Of a stretch of 64,000 nt of DNA, positions 62,347 to 64,000 are shown piece after piece. The first letter of the stretch is position 1. Each line of letters starts with the position of its first letter. The DNA lies in the NCBI GenBank assembly GCA_963921425.1, contig OY992840.1, positions 2,172,501-2,236,500 of the forward strand. Direction: 5' to 3'. Position numbers and translations under genes: made by a program. Origin of the DNA: Dryas octopetala. Its lineage: Eukaryota > Streptophyta > Magnoliopsida > Rosales > Rosaceae. The notes under the pieces are model-generated. The model was not told the origin of the DNA. It worked only from the letters and a program-made list of their open reading frames with translations, and ran no database searches.

Positions 62347-62425
62347 GTTGAATGTACAAAGTTATCCACTGATAACTTCGCACGACTAGTTGAACGTACA
62401 AAGTTATCCACTGATAACTTCGCAC
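62347..62425. repeat. tandem pair of 37-bp units, each with a perfect 8-bp palindrome
   Basis: Units at 62347-62383 and 62389-62425 differ at one base. Each contains AAGTTATC-CACT-GATAACTT, a perfect 8-bp stem with a 4-base loop (62359-62378 and 62401-62420). Confidence 0.92.
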
Positions 62426-62429
62426 AGGC

Positions 62430-63050
62430 GCTTCGTGCCACATGAGCTAACCCAGTACTCGAGGAGTCCAGGACTACGTCATCGGAAATTTTGCAATTAC
62501 AACTAAATTAAATGTAACATAAAAACTAAACTATAATTAATCTAAAAATATGCATACAAGCATACAAACAAACTAATAAATGTTATCATTTAAAAACATA
62601 CAAACTAACTAATCAATTTTATAATTAATTTTAACATACAAACTAATTCACTAAAAAAGTTTAATACAATTATATATGAAACATTAAATACTAAATCATA
62701 CAAAAACTTAACTAAGAGATAGATTAAGCATATACCTCATCAAAAATGCAACTATCCTTCACCAAAAATGCAACACTATCCTTCCTTCACCAAAAAAATA
62801 AATCATTGTCAAATATCAGCCCAAACTCAATATAAATTCAGATTTCACAACCAAACCACTAATTAAAAAAATCCACAACATAAATTAATTACCACAAAAA
62901 ATAAAAAATTCCACAATAAATTTATGCAAAATCCACAACAAGTGCAAACTATCCAATCCTATAAATGCAAAATCCACAATATTAGGAAAAAAAACAAAAA
63001 AACAAAAAATAACAATCAATAATTTAAAATGACAGAAATTGAAAAAAAAA
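62430..63050. other. AT-rich CACTA interior
   Basis: Very AT-rich sequence with no gene. It is probably the untranslated leader or spacer of the CACTA element. Confidence 0.4.
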
Positions 63051-63059
63051 AAAAAACTT

Positions 63060-63250
63060 TACCCATGGGGGTGGGTTTCGGTGAGCTAGGAGGGTGGGGG
63101 GGGATGAGTTTCGTTGGGGGGGGGGGGGTTGGGTTTTCGGTGGGGGGAGTGGGTTTCGGTGTACTTGGGGGGTGGGTTTCGGGGGAGTGGGTTTTCGGGA
63201 TGAGGGAGGAAAAGCAGCTGGGAGAGGGAGGAGCGAGAGTTGAGAGAGAC
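63060..63250. repeat. G-rich low-complexity tract
   Basis: Repeated GGGTTTCGG and GTGGGTTT motifs with long G runs. Frames on both strands are compositional. Confidence 0.7.
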
Positions 63251-63254
63251 GAGT

Positions 63255-63465
63255 GACAGTGGGCAACGAACAAGTTCCGTCGCCCAAAGCACCTTTAGGC
63301 GAGGAATACATGATTTCGTTGCCCAAAGGTTATTTGGGCGACGAAATCATGTTCGTCGCCCAAAGTCGTTGACTTTAGGGCGCCATTTCATCCCGCCAAA
63401 ATTTTAGACTTTGGGCTGCGAATATTTCGTTGCCCAAAGGTATATTTCGTCGCCTAAGCACAATT
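63255..63465. repeat. CACTA subterminal repeats
   Basis: At least five direct or inverted copies of CGTCGCCCAAAG, with variants CGTTGCCCAAAG and CGTCGCCTAAG. Clusters of this kind are the transposase-binding sites of CACTA elements. Confidence 0.75.
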
Positions 63466-63700
63466 TTATGTATGAACCATGGTCGTTCATACGTTCGAGC
63501 TCCGATACCAAACTTCTACATCTCCAATTGACCTAATTTTTTGGAGAAATGATCTTTGAGTGGAAAACTAATAAATGAACAGTTCGGATCATTGAAAACA
63601 CGATCGAAATATAAGGTTCTACATATAAATGAATGGATTTTACACTTAAATAATATAATTCTATTAACTATTTCGTTCAAACCTTGTCGATTCAATAATT

Positions 63701-63966
63701 GTGAAGACCATAATGTGATTACAACAATCACAGTCGTTCATCATCTATGTTCATACTCAAAGATCATCCCTGCAAAAAATCGGCTCAATCAGAGTTCATC
63801 TACCCGTTCATTTTAACGATCGGAGCCGTTCATGTGAAGACTACAATGTGATTTCAACGATCAGAGCCATTCATTTTATTCGTTTATACTGGAAGCTCAT
63901 CCCTGCAAAAAATCGGCCAAATTGGAATTCATCTACTCCTTCGATTAGTATTAGAAAATTCAAGAT
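63701..63966 (+). repeat. 133-bp direct repeat near the window end
   Basis: Two degenerate copies start near 63701 and 63834. They share GTGAAGAC, AATGTGATT, TCATCCCTGCAAAAAATCGG and the later TTCATCTAC. They probably belong to the CACTA terminal region. Confidence 0.75.
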
Positions 63967-64000
63967 CGTGCATAAGTTCAAGCACCGTTACCTAACTTCC

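Larger units (their letters stand above)
58433..64000 (-). mobile_element. CACTA (En/Spm-type) transposon, right end beyond window
   Basis: A TNPD-type transposase on the minus strand is followed upstream by short inverted and direct repeats and by subterminal repeat clusters from 63255 to the window end. The CACTA terminus itself is not in the window. The left terminus was not found below 58433. Confidence 0.8.

Noticed and set aside
63016-63326. Proline-rich minus-strand frame resembling an extensin
   Set aside because: It results from the G-rich low-complexity tract of the CACTA element. There is no signal peptide or regular SPPPP pattern.

Overview
The window is nuclear DNA of a flowering plant, almost certainly a eudicot. 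The evidence is the AT-rich introns with GT...AG ends, a kinetochore gene of plant type, and dense nested plant transposons: Ty1/copia, Ty3/gypsy of the Tat and Athila type, CACTA and Mutator-like elements. No bacterial, organellar or viral gene organisation is seen, and no tRNA, rRNA or CRISPR was found. The species cannot be read from the sequence.

Layout. 1-4291: minus-strand copia element, cut by the window edge. 4292-5569: AT-rich DNA with one exon-like match to condensin SMC2, a GA microsatellite and a CACTA terminus, which lies against an Athila-type gypsy pol fragment (5570-6099). 6100-12981: long noncoding LTR-like sequences, interrupted by a young, internally reduced copia element (6750-9544) with a 5-bp target duplication. 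12982-16575: a minus-oriented Tat-type LTR followed by a plus-strand gene-like region with a putative gypsy-type transposon domain. 16600-19131: Mutator-like termini and one element with about 217-bp inverted repeats. 19705-25179: the one clear host gene, an eight-exon gene for a 171-residue NNF1/PMF1-like subunit of the MIS12 kinetochore complex.

26343-35794: LTR-derived DNA with two solo LTRs of one family (28338-31153 and 32593-35794), each with a perfect 5-bp target duplication and each carrying a different minisatellite. 37371-53830: a 16.5-kb Tat-lineage gypsy element. Its LTRs are about 930 bp. Its pol runs on the minus strand with two RNase H regions, and an antisense (plus-strand) gene carries a plant mobile domain. 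A 39-bp inverted repeat brackets its primer-binding region. A 5.0-kb LTR-like insert (45592-50624) interrupts the reverse transcriptase. 54270-54500 encodes a small GRF zinc-finger protein. 58433 to the end is a CACTA element with a TNPD-type transposase on the minus strand and subterminal repeats that run off the window.

Most coding sequence belongs to decayed mobile elements. The kinetochore gene and perhaps the GRF gene are the only likely functional genes. The most interesting signals are the Tat element's antisense plant-mobile-domain gene, the U5-leader inverted repeat around its primer site, and the exchange of minisatellite content inside otherwise homologous solo LTRs.
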